A stretch of 12,079 bases of DNA, from positions 1-12,079 of the forward strand of contig JAKEGI010000119.1 of the NCBI GenBank assembly GCA_022615595.1, in the 5' to 3' direction. Source of the stretch: Bacteroidales bacterium. Its GTDB lineage: Bacteria > Bacteroidota > Bacteroidia > Bacteroidales > VadinHA17. Every line of letters starts with the position of its first letter. Position 1 is the stretch's first letter. Below the pieces are notes generated by a model, which did no database searches, was not told where the DNA came from, and worked only from the letters and a program-made list of their open reading frames with translations. Shown piece after piece: positions 1 to 7,432 of this stretch. The position numbers were made by a program, and so were the translations under genes.

Positions 1-2990
1 CCGGCACTCTCACCCAGTTCATCTATCATCCTGTTGTATTCTCTTACGAGCTCCCCGATCTCGTCGCGGCCACGGTAGGTAATATGCTCATTCTTCTTCC
101 CGTACTCAACCGATGCCATGGCCCTCTGCAGCAGGATAAGGGGAGACGTGACCCTCTCGCTGAGGAACACGGCAAACCACATCATAATCATCATCAGCAG
201 GAGAGTGAAGTTTATCATCGTCACTACCAGATTCGATATCTCACCCGTCAGAATGTTCTGCATCGCGAAATAGGGAAGGTTAATGTAGGCCAGAAGCTGA
301 TTGTCATCATTGTAGAATGGCATATATGATGACAGATACTTCAGGTTTCCGATCCACTCTTCTCCAATATATTCAGTCTTCCCTTCGTCAGCCAGGATGC
401 CAAACGCCATTGGATCAATCATACTCCCCTCAAGGTTCCTGGAAAATACCTCAGGCCTTGATGTGGCAAGGAGTGAGCCCGAGGGTGAATAGAGGTTTAT
501 ATCTGTCATGAATACATTCGAAAACTTCACAAGCAGCTCGTTCAGTGAGCGGTAGCCGGTGCCGCTCCATCCCTCCTCAAGTCTTTGTTCCATGGAGAGC
601 TTATGCTCAAGCTCAATGGAAACAGAAGTAGTCTTCTCCCTCAGATTCCGGGTGTGATTATTTCTGAACTGGGTCGTATTAAGGAATAGGGCAGCTATAA
701 TGATGATGACAAAGACAATGGCCAGGACAGACGAAAATGCAAGCTGCAGCCTCCGGCGGAAAGTATTAAAGTGCAAAATGTCGATGGCATTGCGTGCGAA
801 AATGATGAGGAGGAAGAAAGAAAAGAGCAGTATAGTTATAAAGAGATAAGCGAATGTGATTGTTTTGTCAAGAGGAGTGACAGCCTTTGAAGTAACGATG
901 AGTGTCTTATCTCCGGCATTATACATCAGATGTTTGAACCCGCTCTTCTTTAGAAACTGATATTCACCGTCAAGAGCCTTTGGAATGATGTGACTGTCAT
1001 AGGGATATTCGCCTGAGCGCAGCACCAGGGTTGAGTCGGAGTATTTGGCATAGGAAATATCCCTGAGCCGTGGAAACCGCTGATGCGTGGCATTAAGGAG
1101 GAGCTCGGGATAGCCAGCCTGGTATGTTTCAATGTGACTTATCAGCTCTATGAACAGCCCGTTCCAAAGAAATGGTGAACGGTCATAAAAGAGTCTCGAG
1201 AGGTAATAAGCCCGGCCTGCCTGGTTATGCATGAACCAGAAACCGGTGCCTGTGATCGTGTCTCCCTCATTTTTGATCCTTTCATCAAAGTAGATAAAAC
1301 AGTTGCTTGCATATGACCCCGCATCCGGGATCTGCAATGGGGAGTCATCACGACATATCACTATATTCAGATCATAATTTTCCCAGTAACCGTTGAAATA
1401 ATTATCCTCGAGGTATTTGAAAACGTCATCTATATCCGGAGGTGCAAAGGATTCTCTTTTCATCATTACCTCCAGAACCGAATCGTCTCTCAGCTGAGGC
1501 CAGAGATCAATGAGCAGTGCCTCTGCAACCATGTCATTATCATTGGCGAGTGATATTGCCATGACTTTAAGCTCCTTATCCTCCTTCTGCTCAGCAAACG
1601 CTGAGATCATCCCGGTGGAGTAGATGCTTGTCAGCCCTGAAAACATTGCAATGAGTGAGATGAGGGAGAGGGAACTGCGCCTCCATAAAAGGATTGTGAG
1701 CACCAGAACGGACACATACAGTATACCCCAGAAGCTGCATCTGATACCGGTGAGGCATAAAACAGGCAACACAAGTGCCGAGGTTGCCGTCATCAGCATG
1801 TTTACCTTCAGTGACAGCCTCTCCGTAATAATGAATGTCCTCAGGAATAATACTGCCGGGACAGATATCAAAATCAGAACAGAGAGGAATCCGGCGAGGC
1901 TCATGAAGGTCAGCTCAAGTATTTTAAATGCCTCGAAGTTTATTGCCGAATTCAGGATAATATCCCTGAACAGGTTCTCTGCCATGAGAAACAGTGCAAA
2001 TCCTGATGCCATCAGTACTCCGGGTTTTATCAGGCTACGAAGGCTTTCCCCCTTTTCAACCAATCTCACTGGTTCATTCCTCAGGTAAAACCCAAACCCG
2101 GCTATAGGGAGAATTCCCAGCAGCACAAGGTGGCCGACAGAGGGTATAAGTAGTCCGGATGAGTAAAGGAATGGTGAGAAGAGCTCTGTAGAGCTGACTG
2201 ATGGAGGCAGTCCGGCAACAAGGGTAACCGCATAGAAAACAATGAGTGCTGTAACTGCTGAGACGAGACGCCATACCTTGTTCGTTTGTTTACCTACCCA
2301 TTCTGCAGCCAGGTTAACAAGGCGGACCAGGATAAGAAGAAAGAGCAGCCAGAATAAAACAGGGACAACTATCAGGATTGTATTAGGCTTTTTTTCGGGG
2401 AAGATCAGTCCAAAGTGAAATTCCCTCTCAAAACCCGTAACCCGGAATTCTGTCTCCTCCTCATTAAAAGTTATGCGTGCTGACTGCGGAAGCCGGTACT
2501 GCTCCGGGAAGCCCGATCTCAGCATGTTGTTTGTTATCGGGTACTGCCTGTATACGCTAATGAGAGCGAGCAGGTCATAGTTCATATACTCTTTGTGTAC
2601 CGGGATGAACCAGCCATTGCTCAGGAAGACCGGTTTGTGGGTCTCAAAGTCAGATCTGTAGGCCACAGGAAAATTAACGCTGTTGTCAGACCAGTAACTT
2701 ATTGTGTCATCTTTGTAAATCAGCAACAGTATACCATCGCCGATCACCTCACCGGTGGTGTTATTAAGGAACAGAACGGCCGGGTCAGTACCCCTGACGA
2801 GATCTGCCCCGATTGTTTCAAGCACTTCTGATGCCTTTATTTCCTTCTCAATAAGCTTCTTGTCAAGTCTGCCGGTACGGTAACGCCATTCAAGATCGCT
2901 GAAATATACCAGGTCTGATACGACAGCCAGTGCAGCAGTAACTACTGCGGCAACGAAGATCACTCTGATATCCCTTAACCTGGCTTGCAT
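1..2990 (-). CDS. Large multi-sensor membrane protein, probable histidine kinase (C-terminal part missing)
   Basis: I translated this strand by hand from the ATG at 2990-2988 to the window edge: 996 codons, no stop. The protein begins with a membrane segment (about residues 9-29) and a probable extracytoplasmic domain (30-203). A block of about eight predicted membrane segments follows (204-458), then a large soluble domain (about 465-710), two more segments (711-731, 750-770), a Cache/PAS-like extracytoplasmic domain (about 771-918, containing LYSPSGSLLATSRPE) and a last segment (919-943). A HAMP domain occupies 944-992, with RVTSPL at its start and DEIGEL..EYNRMIDEL at its end. HAMP plus Cache-like input is typical of sensor kinases, and similar very large kinases are known in Bacteroidota. 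The DHp and ATPase domains would lie left of position 1, so kinase activity is inferred. The gene starts 4 bases after the rlmH stop and is probably co-transcribed with it. The ligand is unknown. Confidence 0.88.
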   Translation of the reverse strand, partial: MQARLRDIRVIFVAAVVTAALAVVSDLVYFSDLEWRYRTGRLDKKLIEKEIKASEVLETIGADLVRGTDPAVLFLNNTTGEVIGDGILLLIYKDDTISYWSDNSVNFPVAYRSDFETHKPVFLSNGWFIPVHKEYMNYDLLALISVYRQYPITNNMLRSGFPEQYRLPQSARITFNEEETEFRVTGFEREFHFGLIFPEKKPNTILIVVPVLFWLLFLLILVRLVNLAAEWVGKQTNKVWRLVSAVTALIVFYAVTLVAGLPPSVSSTELFSPFLYSSGLLIPSVGHLVLLGILPIAGFGFYLRNEPVRLVEKGESLRSLIKPGVLMASGFALFLMAENLFRDIILNSAINFEAFKILELTFMSLAGFLSVLILISVPAVLFLRTFIITERLSLKVNMLMTATSALVLPVLCLTGIRCSFWGILYVSVLVLTILLWRRSSLSLISLIAMFSGLTSIYSTGMISAFAEQKEDKELKVMAISLANDNDMVAEALLIDLWPQLRDDSVLEVMMKRESFAPPDIDDVFKYLEDNYFNGYWENYDLNIVICRDDSPLQIPDAGSYASNCFIYFDERIKNEGDTITGTGFWFMHNQAGRAYYLSRLFYDRSPFLWNGLFIELISHIETYQAGYPELLLNATHQRFPRLRDISYAKYSDSTLVLRSGEYPYDSHIIPKALDGEYQFLKKSGFKHLMYNAGDKTLIVTSKAVTPLDKTITFAYLFITILLFSFFLLIIFARNAIDILHFNTFRRRLQLAFSSVLAIVFVIIIIAALFLNTTQFRNNHTRNLREKTTSVSIELEHKLSMEQRLEEGWSGTGYRSLNELLVKFSNVFMTDINLYSPSGSLLATSRPEVFSRNLEGSMIDPMAFGILADEGKTEYIGEEWIGNLKYLSSYMPFYNDDNQLLAYINLPYFAMQNILTGEISNLVVTMINFTLLLMMIMMWFAVFLSERVTSPLILLQRAMASVEYGKKNEHITYRGRDEIGELVREYNRMIDELGESA

Positions 2991-2994
2991 AAGT

Positions 2995-3468
2995 TCATTC
3001 GTGATGATAGGGGTCACCGGCAATGACTGTCAGTACCCTGTAAAGCTGCTCTGTGAACAATAATCGTACCACCTGATGCGAAAAAGTCAGCTTTGAAAGT
3101 GAGAGAACATGGTCTGCCCTTATACTGACACTTTCATGAAATCCCCAGGGCCCACCTATAATGAAAATCAGTCTTTTTTTTGCCAACAGCATTGTGTTCC
3201 TCATGAAAGAAGCCAGCTCGACCGTCGAATAACTTTTACCTCTCTCATCGAGAAGTACAACATAATCATCTGCTTTCAATGCCTGCAGTATCTTTTCAGC
3301 CTCTTTCTCCTTCACCTTTGCCGAAGACCTGTTGCCGGGATTCTTCACGTCAGGAAGGATAATGATTTCAAACCTGTTATATCGTGATATCCTCTTCTCA
3401 TATTCCGCCACTCCATCCCTGATCCATGCCTCATCACTCTTTCCTGTCATCAGAAGAACCAGCTTCAT
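2995..3468 (-). CDS. rlmH: 23S rRNA (pseudouridine1915-N3)-methyltransferase RlmH
   Basis: RlmH is a SPOUT-fold, SAM-dependent methyltransferase. It acts as a dimer on assembled 70S ribosomes and methylates N3 of pseudouridine 1915 in helix 69 of 23S rRNA. The 157-residue protein has the family's normal length and motifs: LLDERGK (72-78), the glycine-rich SAM-site segment IIGGPWGF (103-110), the knot segment LSLSKLTFSHQVVR (122-135), EQLYR (140-144) and the C-terminal PYHH (153-156), whose end contributes to catalysis. The start MKLVLL is the usual one. A TATATTTG -7 element lies 24 bases upstream. It is the first gene of a minus-strand unit with the sensor protein 4 bases downstream, and it diverges from the DUF4783/nadC operon. 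No Shine-Dalgarno sequence is visible. Confidence 0.97.
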   Translation of the reverse strand: MKLVLLMTGKSDEAWIRDGVAEYEKRISRYNRFEIIILPDVKNPGNRSSAKVKEKEAEKILQALKADDYVVLLDERGKSYSTVELASFMRNTMLLAKKRLIFIIGGPWGFHESVSIRADHVLSLSKLTFSHQVVRLLFTEQLYRVLTVIAGDPYHHE

Positions 3469-3492
3469 TTTTCAATCTCTATGTTGGGTAGA

Positions 3493-3500
3493 CAAATATA
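3493..3500 (-). promoter_or_regulatory. Bacteroidota -7 element for rlmH
   Basis: Read on the minus strand this is TATATTTG, a full match to the TAnnTTTG -7 consensus of the Bacteroidota primary sigma factor. It ends 24 bases before the rlmH ATG, leaving a short leader. I see no clear TTTG -33 element about 20 bases further upstream, so the call rests on the -7 box and its position. Confidence 0.6.
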
Positions 3501-3573
3501 GCAATTAAGCCCTTATTACTTATTGTGCCCTCGCGCGATATTAAAAGTGGTGCGGTTTTTGATCAATAATAGT

Positions 3574-3581
3574 TACATTTG
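3574..3581 (+). promoter_or_regulatory. Bacteroidota -7 element for the DUF4783-nadC operon
   Basis: TACATTTG followed by C matches TAnnTTTG and sits 35 bases before the ATG at 3617. A TTTG at 3558-3561 is only 12 bases upstream, too close for the usual spacing of about 20, so the -33 element is uncertain. An AAAGGA at 3605-3610 could be a weak ribosome binding site. Confidence 0.6.
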
Positions 3582-3616
3582 CTCTGTCCTGTTTTGTGTA
3601 GCATAAAGGAAATGAA

Positions 3617-4018
3617 ATGAAGAAGAAGTTTTTTACTGCAGGCCTGTTGCTTATTATCATGACTGTCGCGGGCACCGCACAGGAGCAGCCGGGCATTCCT
3701 GCAGGCATCTCTATCGCTTTCCGTTCCGGCAGCGCCGCAGGCCTGTCTGAATACCTCAACAGCACCGTTGAGCTCGTTATGCCTGATAAGGAAGACTTCT
3801 ACAGCAAGAGTGTTGCCGAGAGCATCCTGAAAGATTTTTTCAGCCGCCACCACTCACGAGAATTTGTCATCAGGCATCAGGGAGCCAAAAGCGATGCCCA
3901 ATACGCCATTGCCAATCTTGAGACTGACAAGGGAAAATTCCGTGTATATTTTCTGCTTAAAAAGGTAGACGGCAGCCCGCTGATACACCAGATACGGATT
4001 GAGTCTGAAAATGATTGA
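3617..4018 (+). CDS. DUF4783 family secreted protein
   Basis: This 133-residue protein has a signal peptide (KKK at residues 2-4, hydrophobic core about 5-19, likely cleavage after A21 in GTA|QE), so it should be exported to the periplasm. The mature part fits the Bacteroidota family DUF4783: an ISIAFRSGSAAGLSEYL helix (31-47), YSKSVAESILKDFF (62-75), a FVIRHQG strand (83-89) and the terminal strands GKFRVYFLLKK and LIHQIRIE. The family is thought to have an NTF2/SnoaL-like cone fold and has no established function. It is the first gene of an operon and overlaps nadC by 8 bases. In Bacteroidota this family is often next to rlmH and nadC, as I recall. Nothing here indicates a direct role in NAD synthesis. 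Confidence 0.88.
   Translation: MKKKFFTAGLLLIIMTVAGTAQEQPGIPAGISIAFRSGSAAGLSEYLNSTVELVMPDKEDFYSKSVAESILKDFFSRHHSREFVIRHQGAKSDAQYAIANLETDKGKFRVYFLLKKVDGSPLIHQIRIESEND
4011..4018 (+). promoter_or_regulatory. Start/stop overlap coupling DUF4783 to nadC
   Basis: The eight bases ATGATTGA contain the nadC ATG (4011-4013) and the DUF4783 stop TGA (4016-4018) in different frames. With no Shine-Dalgarno sequence before nadC, ribosomes ending the first gene probably restart here. An in-frame TTG at 3999 could add four residues (MSLK), but ATG at 4011 gives the usual N-terminus, MIDNELNAFI. Confidence 0.6.
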
Positions 4019-4853
4019 TAATGAGCTGAATGCCTTTATCCTCAGGGCTCTGGAGGAGGATACAGGTGATGGTGACCACACTTCACTCGCATCTATCCCT
4101 GCCTCAGCCACCGGTATGGCAAGGCTTATAATTAAAGAAAAGGGCATCATAGCAGGCATCAGGATTGCCCCCGTAATATTCCGCCTCACCGATCCGTCAC
4201 TCTCGACTGACATGCTTATTGAAGACGGCAGGCACGTCTCACCGGGAGATATTGCTTTCACGGTGGAAGGGAAAGTGCAGTCAATACTGCGGGCTGAACG
4301 TATCGTGCTGAACATCATGCAACGCATGAGCGGCATCGCGACGTCGACGGCACAGTATGTTGAAAAGGTAAAGGATACCAAGGCACGGATAACCGACACC
4401 CGAAAGACAACTCCCGGTATGAGAGCCCTCGAAAAGGAAGCAGTACGCATCGGCGGAGGGATAAATCACCGCATGGGTCTGTATGATATGATCATGCTGA
4501 AGGATAATCATACCGATTATGCCGGAAGCATCTCAGAGGCAATAGCCCGCACAAAGGAGTACCTGAGCAAGAACAGGTTGAACCTGAAGATTGAGGTCGA
4601 GTCACGCAATCTGAAGGAGGTGAATGAAATACTTGATGCAGGTGGTGTCGACCGCATTATGCTCGACAATTTCTCTGTGCCAATGACTGCTGAGGCTGTG
4701 AAAATTATAGGCGACAGGTGTGAGACCGAGTCTTCAGGAGGCATTACCCTTGAGAACGTCAGAGACTATGCGCTTTGCGGAGTAGACTTTATATCAATAG
4801 GAGCGCTGACCCACCACATCAAAAGCCTTGATATGAGCCTGAAAGCTTTCTGA
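4011..4853 (+). CDS. nadC: Nicotinate-nucleotide pyrophosphorylase (quinolinate phosphoribosyltransferase)
   Basis: NadC converts quinolinate and PRPP to nicotinate mononucleotide, CO2 and pyrophosphate, the entry of the de novo NAD pathway into the pyridine nucleotide pool. It is cytoplasmic and usually dimeric. The 280 residues match normal length. Visible family motifs are EEDTGDGDHTS (15-25), ERIVLNIMQRMSGIAT (96-111), DTRKTTPGMRALEKEAV (129-145), GGGINHR (148-154), MLKDNH (162-167), KIEVE (193-197), IMLDN (216-220), SGGI (242-245) and the C-terminal ISIGALTHHIKSLDMSL. The basic residues R131, K132, H153, R154 and K164 that bind quinolinate and PRPP in this family are present, as are the acidic E195/E197 and D219, so the enzyme should be active. 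It sits between DUF4783 and the YihY-family gene. No nadA or nadB lies in this window. Confidence 0.97.
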   Translation: MIDNELNAFILRALEEDTGDGDHTSLASIPASATGMARLIIKEKGIIAGIRIAPVIFRLTDPSLSTDMLIEDGRHVSPGDIAFTVEGKVQSILRAERIVLNIMQRMSGIATSTAQYVEKVKDTKARITDTRKTTPGMRALEKEAVRIGGGINHRMGLYDMIMLKDNHTDYAGSISEAIARTKEYLSKNRLNLKIEVESRNLKEVNEILDAGGVDRIMLDNFSVPMTAEAVKIIGDRCETESSGGITLENVRDYALCGVDFISIGALTHHIKSLDMSLKAF

Positions 4854-4860
4854 CCTCAGG

Positions 4861-5775
4861 ATGACCGCCCGCGATTTCATCATATCAAAAACAAGAGTAA
4901 TAAAGAAGGCAGAACTGCCGGGCTTTGACGGAGCACCGCTCGACCTGGTGGTCAAACTTATCATCAAAGGTCTCTTTGGCAGAGGAGTGCTTGTAACGAG
5001 GGCATCATCGATAGCATTCAACCTGCTCATGGCATTCCTTCCGGCATCAATATTTCTCTTCACACTGATACCGTTTATCCCGATACCAAACTTCCAGACA
5101 GAGCTTGTCAGGCTGTTCGAGAACATGATGCCGGTAAATGCATACTCTTTCCTCGAGGCCACCATAGTTGACGTCATCACAAACCGGAGCGGCACACTGC
5201 TCGTTCTGATGTTTCTTGCCACCATAATCTTTTCCACAAACGGCATCCATGCCCTGATGCATGCTTTTGTGGTTTCGGCACACGGGTTCAAAAGCCGCAC
5301 ATGGATACAGCAAAGGAAGATTGCCATCCTCATGCTTATGATCATCCTGCTGATGTTCAGCCTTTCCGCAGCTCTTATCATATTAAGCCGCTCAGTGACA
5401 GACAGGCTTGTTGAGATGGGAGTGCTTCAGCTTAATCTGGTCTTCTATATAGTGATGACATTCAAATGGGCGCTTATCATTGCGATGCTTTTCTTTGCCA
5501 TATCTACTCTATATTACCTGGTTCCGGCCAAGAAAAAAGACTTCAGATATATCTCCCCGGGTTCAATAATGGCGACTACTTTATTTATCCTTACCTCCAT
5601 GGGGTTTTCAGCTTATGTAAATGACTTCGGTCAGTACAACAAGCTTTACGGTACCATCGGGACCCTGATAATTATTCTTATCTGGCTCTATCTGAACTCA
5701 ATAGCGCTGCTGGTAGGATTTGAGCTCAACGTAAGCATCAAAGCAGCTACCTCCGAGATGGAAACATCAGCTTGA
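4861..5775 (+). CDS. YihY/BrkB family inner membrane protein
   Basis: This 304-residue polytopic protein is a YihY/BrkB (virulence factor BrkB) family member. I count about six membrane segments: roughly residues 45-75, 110-140, 152-176, 191-219, 232-253 and 263-290. Family landmarks are RASSIAFNLLMAFLPA (47-62), the polar-aromatic YNKLYGTIG (259-267) and the last helix LIWLYLNSIALLVGFELN (273-290). Some members were once called ribonuclease BN, but that name was a mis-assignment; the true activity is not settled, with roles in complement resistance or transport suggested for relatives. It starts 7 bases after the nadC stop, so it is the last gene of this operon. The next gene converges after a 10-base gap. 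No clear terminator hairpin is seen. Confidence 0.93.
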   Translation: MTARDFIISKTRVIKKAELPGFDGAPLDLVVKLIIKGLFGRGVLVTRASSIAFNLLMAFLPASIFLFTLIPFIPIPNFQTELVRLFENMMPVNAYSFLEATIVDVITNRSGTLLVLMFLATIIFSTNGIHALMHAFVVSAHGFKSRTWIQQRKIAILMLMIILLMFSLSAALIILSRSVTDRLVEMGVLQLNLVFYIVMTFKWALIIAMLFFAISTLYYLVPAKKKDFRYISPGSIMATTLFILTSMGFSAYVNDFGQYNKLYGTIGTLIIILIWLYLNSIALLVGFELNVSIKAATSEMETSA

Positions 5776-5785
5776 ACCTCATGTG

Positions 5786-7288
5786 CTATCCGCAGTGAAG
5801 GAACTGCTTCACCAGTTTTGCAATCGCCTCATTGTTGCCATAGAGCTCCTCGCTGAGCTTCTGGTCATTGAATGACTTCAGTCTTTTCGCGACATTGTCT
5901 ATCACACCTGCCGGAAAGATGCCATCCCTCTCAAAGTATTCCCGCAGGCCAAGAAGAGCCTCGGCCGAATCCCAGCATGAAGCAGGAAGTGACTCAAGCT
6001 TCTTACTTGCAGCTTTATCCTTCTCCTTGAAAATGTTATAGTCAACATAAAGTTTCTCAGCGAGCTCGAGAGCGCCAGGCATCCCCAGCCCGTGCTGTAT
6101 AGCCACCACGATACCTGCCATCAGAAGATAGATATCAGCAGAACCGTCAGGCGACCGGAGCTCAACTGTCTGACGTGAGATACGGTCTGCACTGCCTGAT
6201 GACTCTGCCGGATTGGCGTCATGAATCATATGTGAGGCTCCGAGCCATCCGAGGGGTACCCTTACAAGCACGGAACGGTTACGGTCACCCCAGCAGATAT
6301 TTGTCGGCGCCTCCTGGTGAGGCACAAGCCTCAGATATGATGTCGGTATGGTGTTGCCGAAAGCCGTCAGTGCCTTGCTCAGATCAAGCAGCCCGGCGAT
6401 CATCTTCCTCGCAGTCTCACTCAGCTTTCCGTTCTCTATCATGACGTTGCGCCCATCCTTCTCAAGAAGCATATGGATGTGCATTCCCGAACCTGCCTTC
6501 CCGACAGTGATCTTCGGGGCGAAGCTTACCTCAACACCATACTCATAACCCAGCATACGCAGTATCCATTTGGCTATAAGAATCTGCTCAACAGCCTGAT
6601 CAAGAGGCACATGAAGGAACTCTATCTCATGCTGCTCAAAGTCTTCCCCATCCTTTGAAAAACTTCCCACCTCTGAATGACCGTATTTTATATTACACCC
6701 TGCCCTTGCGCAAAGTTCAAGAGCTTCGACACGCAGATCCTCAAACCTGGCAAATGGCTTTGACTGGTGATAGCCTTTCTGGTCAAAGAGCGGATAAAGC
6801 TCCTCGCTTTCTGACCTGACATAATACTCGAGCTCACCCAATGCCCTGATGTTATAACCTGTTTTCTCCGTGAAACGTCTCAAGGCTTTCCGCAGAATAT
6901 ACTCCGGAGAGCTTTCGAGAGGCTTTCCTTCAGAGTTATAGAATGAACAGAGGATCTCAAGCGTCGGTGTCTGGGTAAAAGGATTGACAAAGGCAGTCCG
7001 GTAACGTGGCATCAGATAGAGGTCGCTCGATCCGGCTTCGATGAATGAGAAGAGGCTTGAACCGTCAACGCGCTCACCTGCTGTGAGAATTAAGGCAAGG
7101 TGTTCACGACTGAACGGCACGAAGTTCAGTGACTTGAGCTTGCCGTCCTCAGCCGCGTACCGGAAATTAACCATCCGGATGCCCTTCGCTTCGATAAACC
7201 TCATCAGGTCATCAGAAGTAAACTCGTCTGCAGGTTTTCTGAGGAACTGCACAAGCTCATTTCGGCTCATAAGTAAATCATTGTTCAT
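5786..7288 (-). CDS. glnA: Glutamine synthetase, type I-like
   Basis: The enzyme joins ammonia to glutamate using ATP and is cytoplasmic, typically dodecameric in this class. I place the start at the ATG 7288-7286 (MNNDLLMSRNELVQFL, 500 residues). An upstream in-frame ATG at 7378 would add 30 residues, but it lies upstream of the likely promoter box at 7313-7320. Motifs: DGSS (75-78), the metal-ligand segment GELEYYV (E152, E154), GHSEVG (203-208), FEQHEIEF (217-224), SGMHIH (267-272), LRLVPHQEAP (319-328), DRNRS (335-339) and VELRSPDGSADIY (375-387). Length is a little above classical GlnA (about 470). Where GlnA carries the adenylylated tyrosine (NLYDLPPEE), this protein reads NIFKEKD with F420, so GlnE-type control is unlikely. 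A gamma-glutamyl-amine ligase of the same superfamily is possible but less likely. The gene is probably monocistronic. Confidence 0.9.
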   Translation of the reverse strand: MNNDLLMSRNELVQFLRKPADEFTSDDLMRFIEAKGIRMVNFRYAAEDGKLKSLNFVPFSREHLALILTAGERVDGSSLFSFIEAGSSDLYLMPRYRTAFVNPFTQTPTLEILCSFYNSEGKPLESSPEYILRKALRRFTEKTGYNIRALGELEYYVRSESEELYPLFDQKGYHQSKPFARFEDLRVEALELCARAGCNIKYGHSEVGSFSKDGEDFEQHEIEFLHVPLDQAVEQILIAKWILRMLGYEYGVEVSFAPKITVGKAGSGMHIHMLLEKDGRNVMIENGKLSETARKMIAGLLDLSKALTAFGNTIPTSYLRLVPHQEAPTNICWGDRNRSVLVRVPLGWLGASHMIHDANPAESSGSADRISRQTVELRSPDGSADIYLLMAGIVVAIQHGLGMPGALELAEKLYVDYNIFKEKDKAASKKLESLPASCWDSAEALLGLREYFERDGIFPAGVIDNVAKRLKSFNDQKLSEELYGNNEAIAKLVKQFLHCG

Positions 7289-7312
7289 TATATGCTCGGT
7301 TTTAATGATGGG

Positions 7313-7320
7313 CAAAAGTA
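7313..7320 (-). promoter_or_regulatory. Bacteroidota -7 element for the glutamine synthetase gene
   Basis: On the minus strand this reads TACTTTTG, matching TAnnTTTG, 24 bases before the ATG at 7288. It lies inside the 30-codon N-terminal extension that a start at 7378 would create, so it supports the shorter protein. Upstream is a T-rich tract with no clear TTTG at the expected -33 spacing. Confidence 0.6.
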
Positions 7321-7406
7321 AAAATTTCGGAATGTAAAAAGAAAAACCTTTGTCATTAATGGACTGCGACGTAATCAACCTGCGGGACTTTTGAATGAAT
7401 TTTTTA

Positions 7407-7414
7407 TATTTTTG
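7407..7414 (+). promoter_or_regulatory. Bacteroidota -7 element for the lipoprotein gene
   Basis: TATTTTTG matches TAnnTTTG and ends 18 bases before the ATG at 7433, giving a very short leader. A TTTG at 7390-7393 lies 13 bases upstream, closer than the usual -33 spacing. The surrounding tract is AT-rich, so chance matches are somewhat more likely here. Confidence 0.5.
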
Positions 7415-7432
7415 AGGCTCTAAACAGCCTTC

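Noticed and set aside
1624..2088. A 154-codon plus-strand frame in the left region
   Set aside because: It is opposite the continuous 996-codon sensor gene and has no recognisable motif.
3531..3566. Two 8-bp palindromes, TCGCGCGA (3531-3538) and TTGATCAA (3559-3566), in the rlmH/DUF4783 divergent region
   Set aside because: They are short, differ from each other and have no second copy, so an operator call is not supported.
3999..4010. TTG at 3999 as the nadC start
   Set aside because: It adds only MSLK, lacks a ribosome binding site, and the ATG at 4011 gives the normal family N-terminus.
3854..4450. A 198-codon minus-strand frame opposite nadC and the end of DUF4783
   Set aside because: It lies wholly antisense to two well-supported genes, has serine- and arginine-rich low-quality composition and shows no recognisable domain.
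4794..5381. A 195-codon minus-strand frame opposite the YihY-family gene
   Set aside because: It is antisense to a clear membrane protein gene and has no family features of its own.
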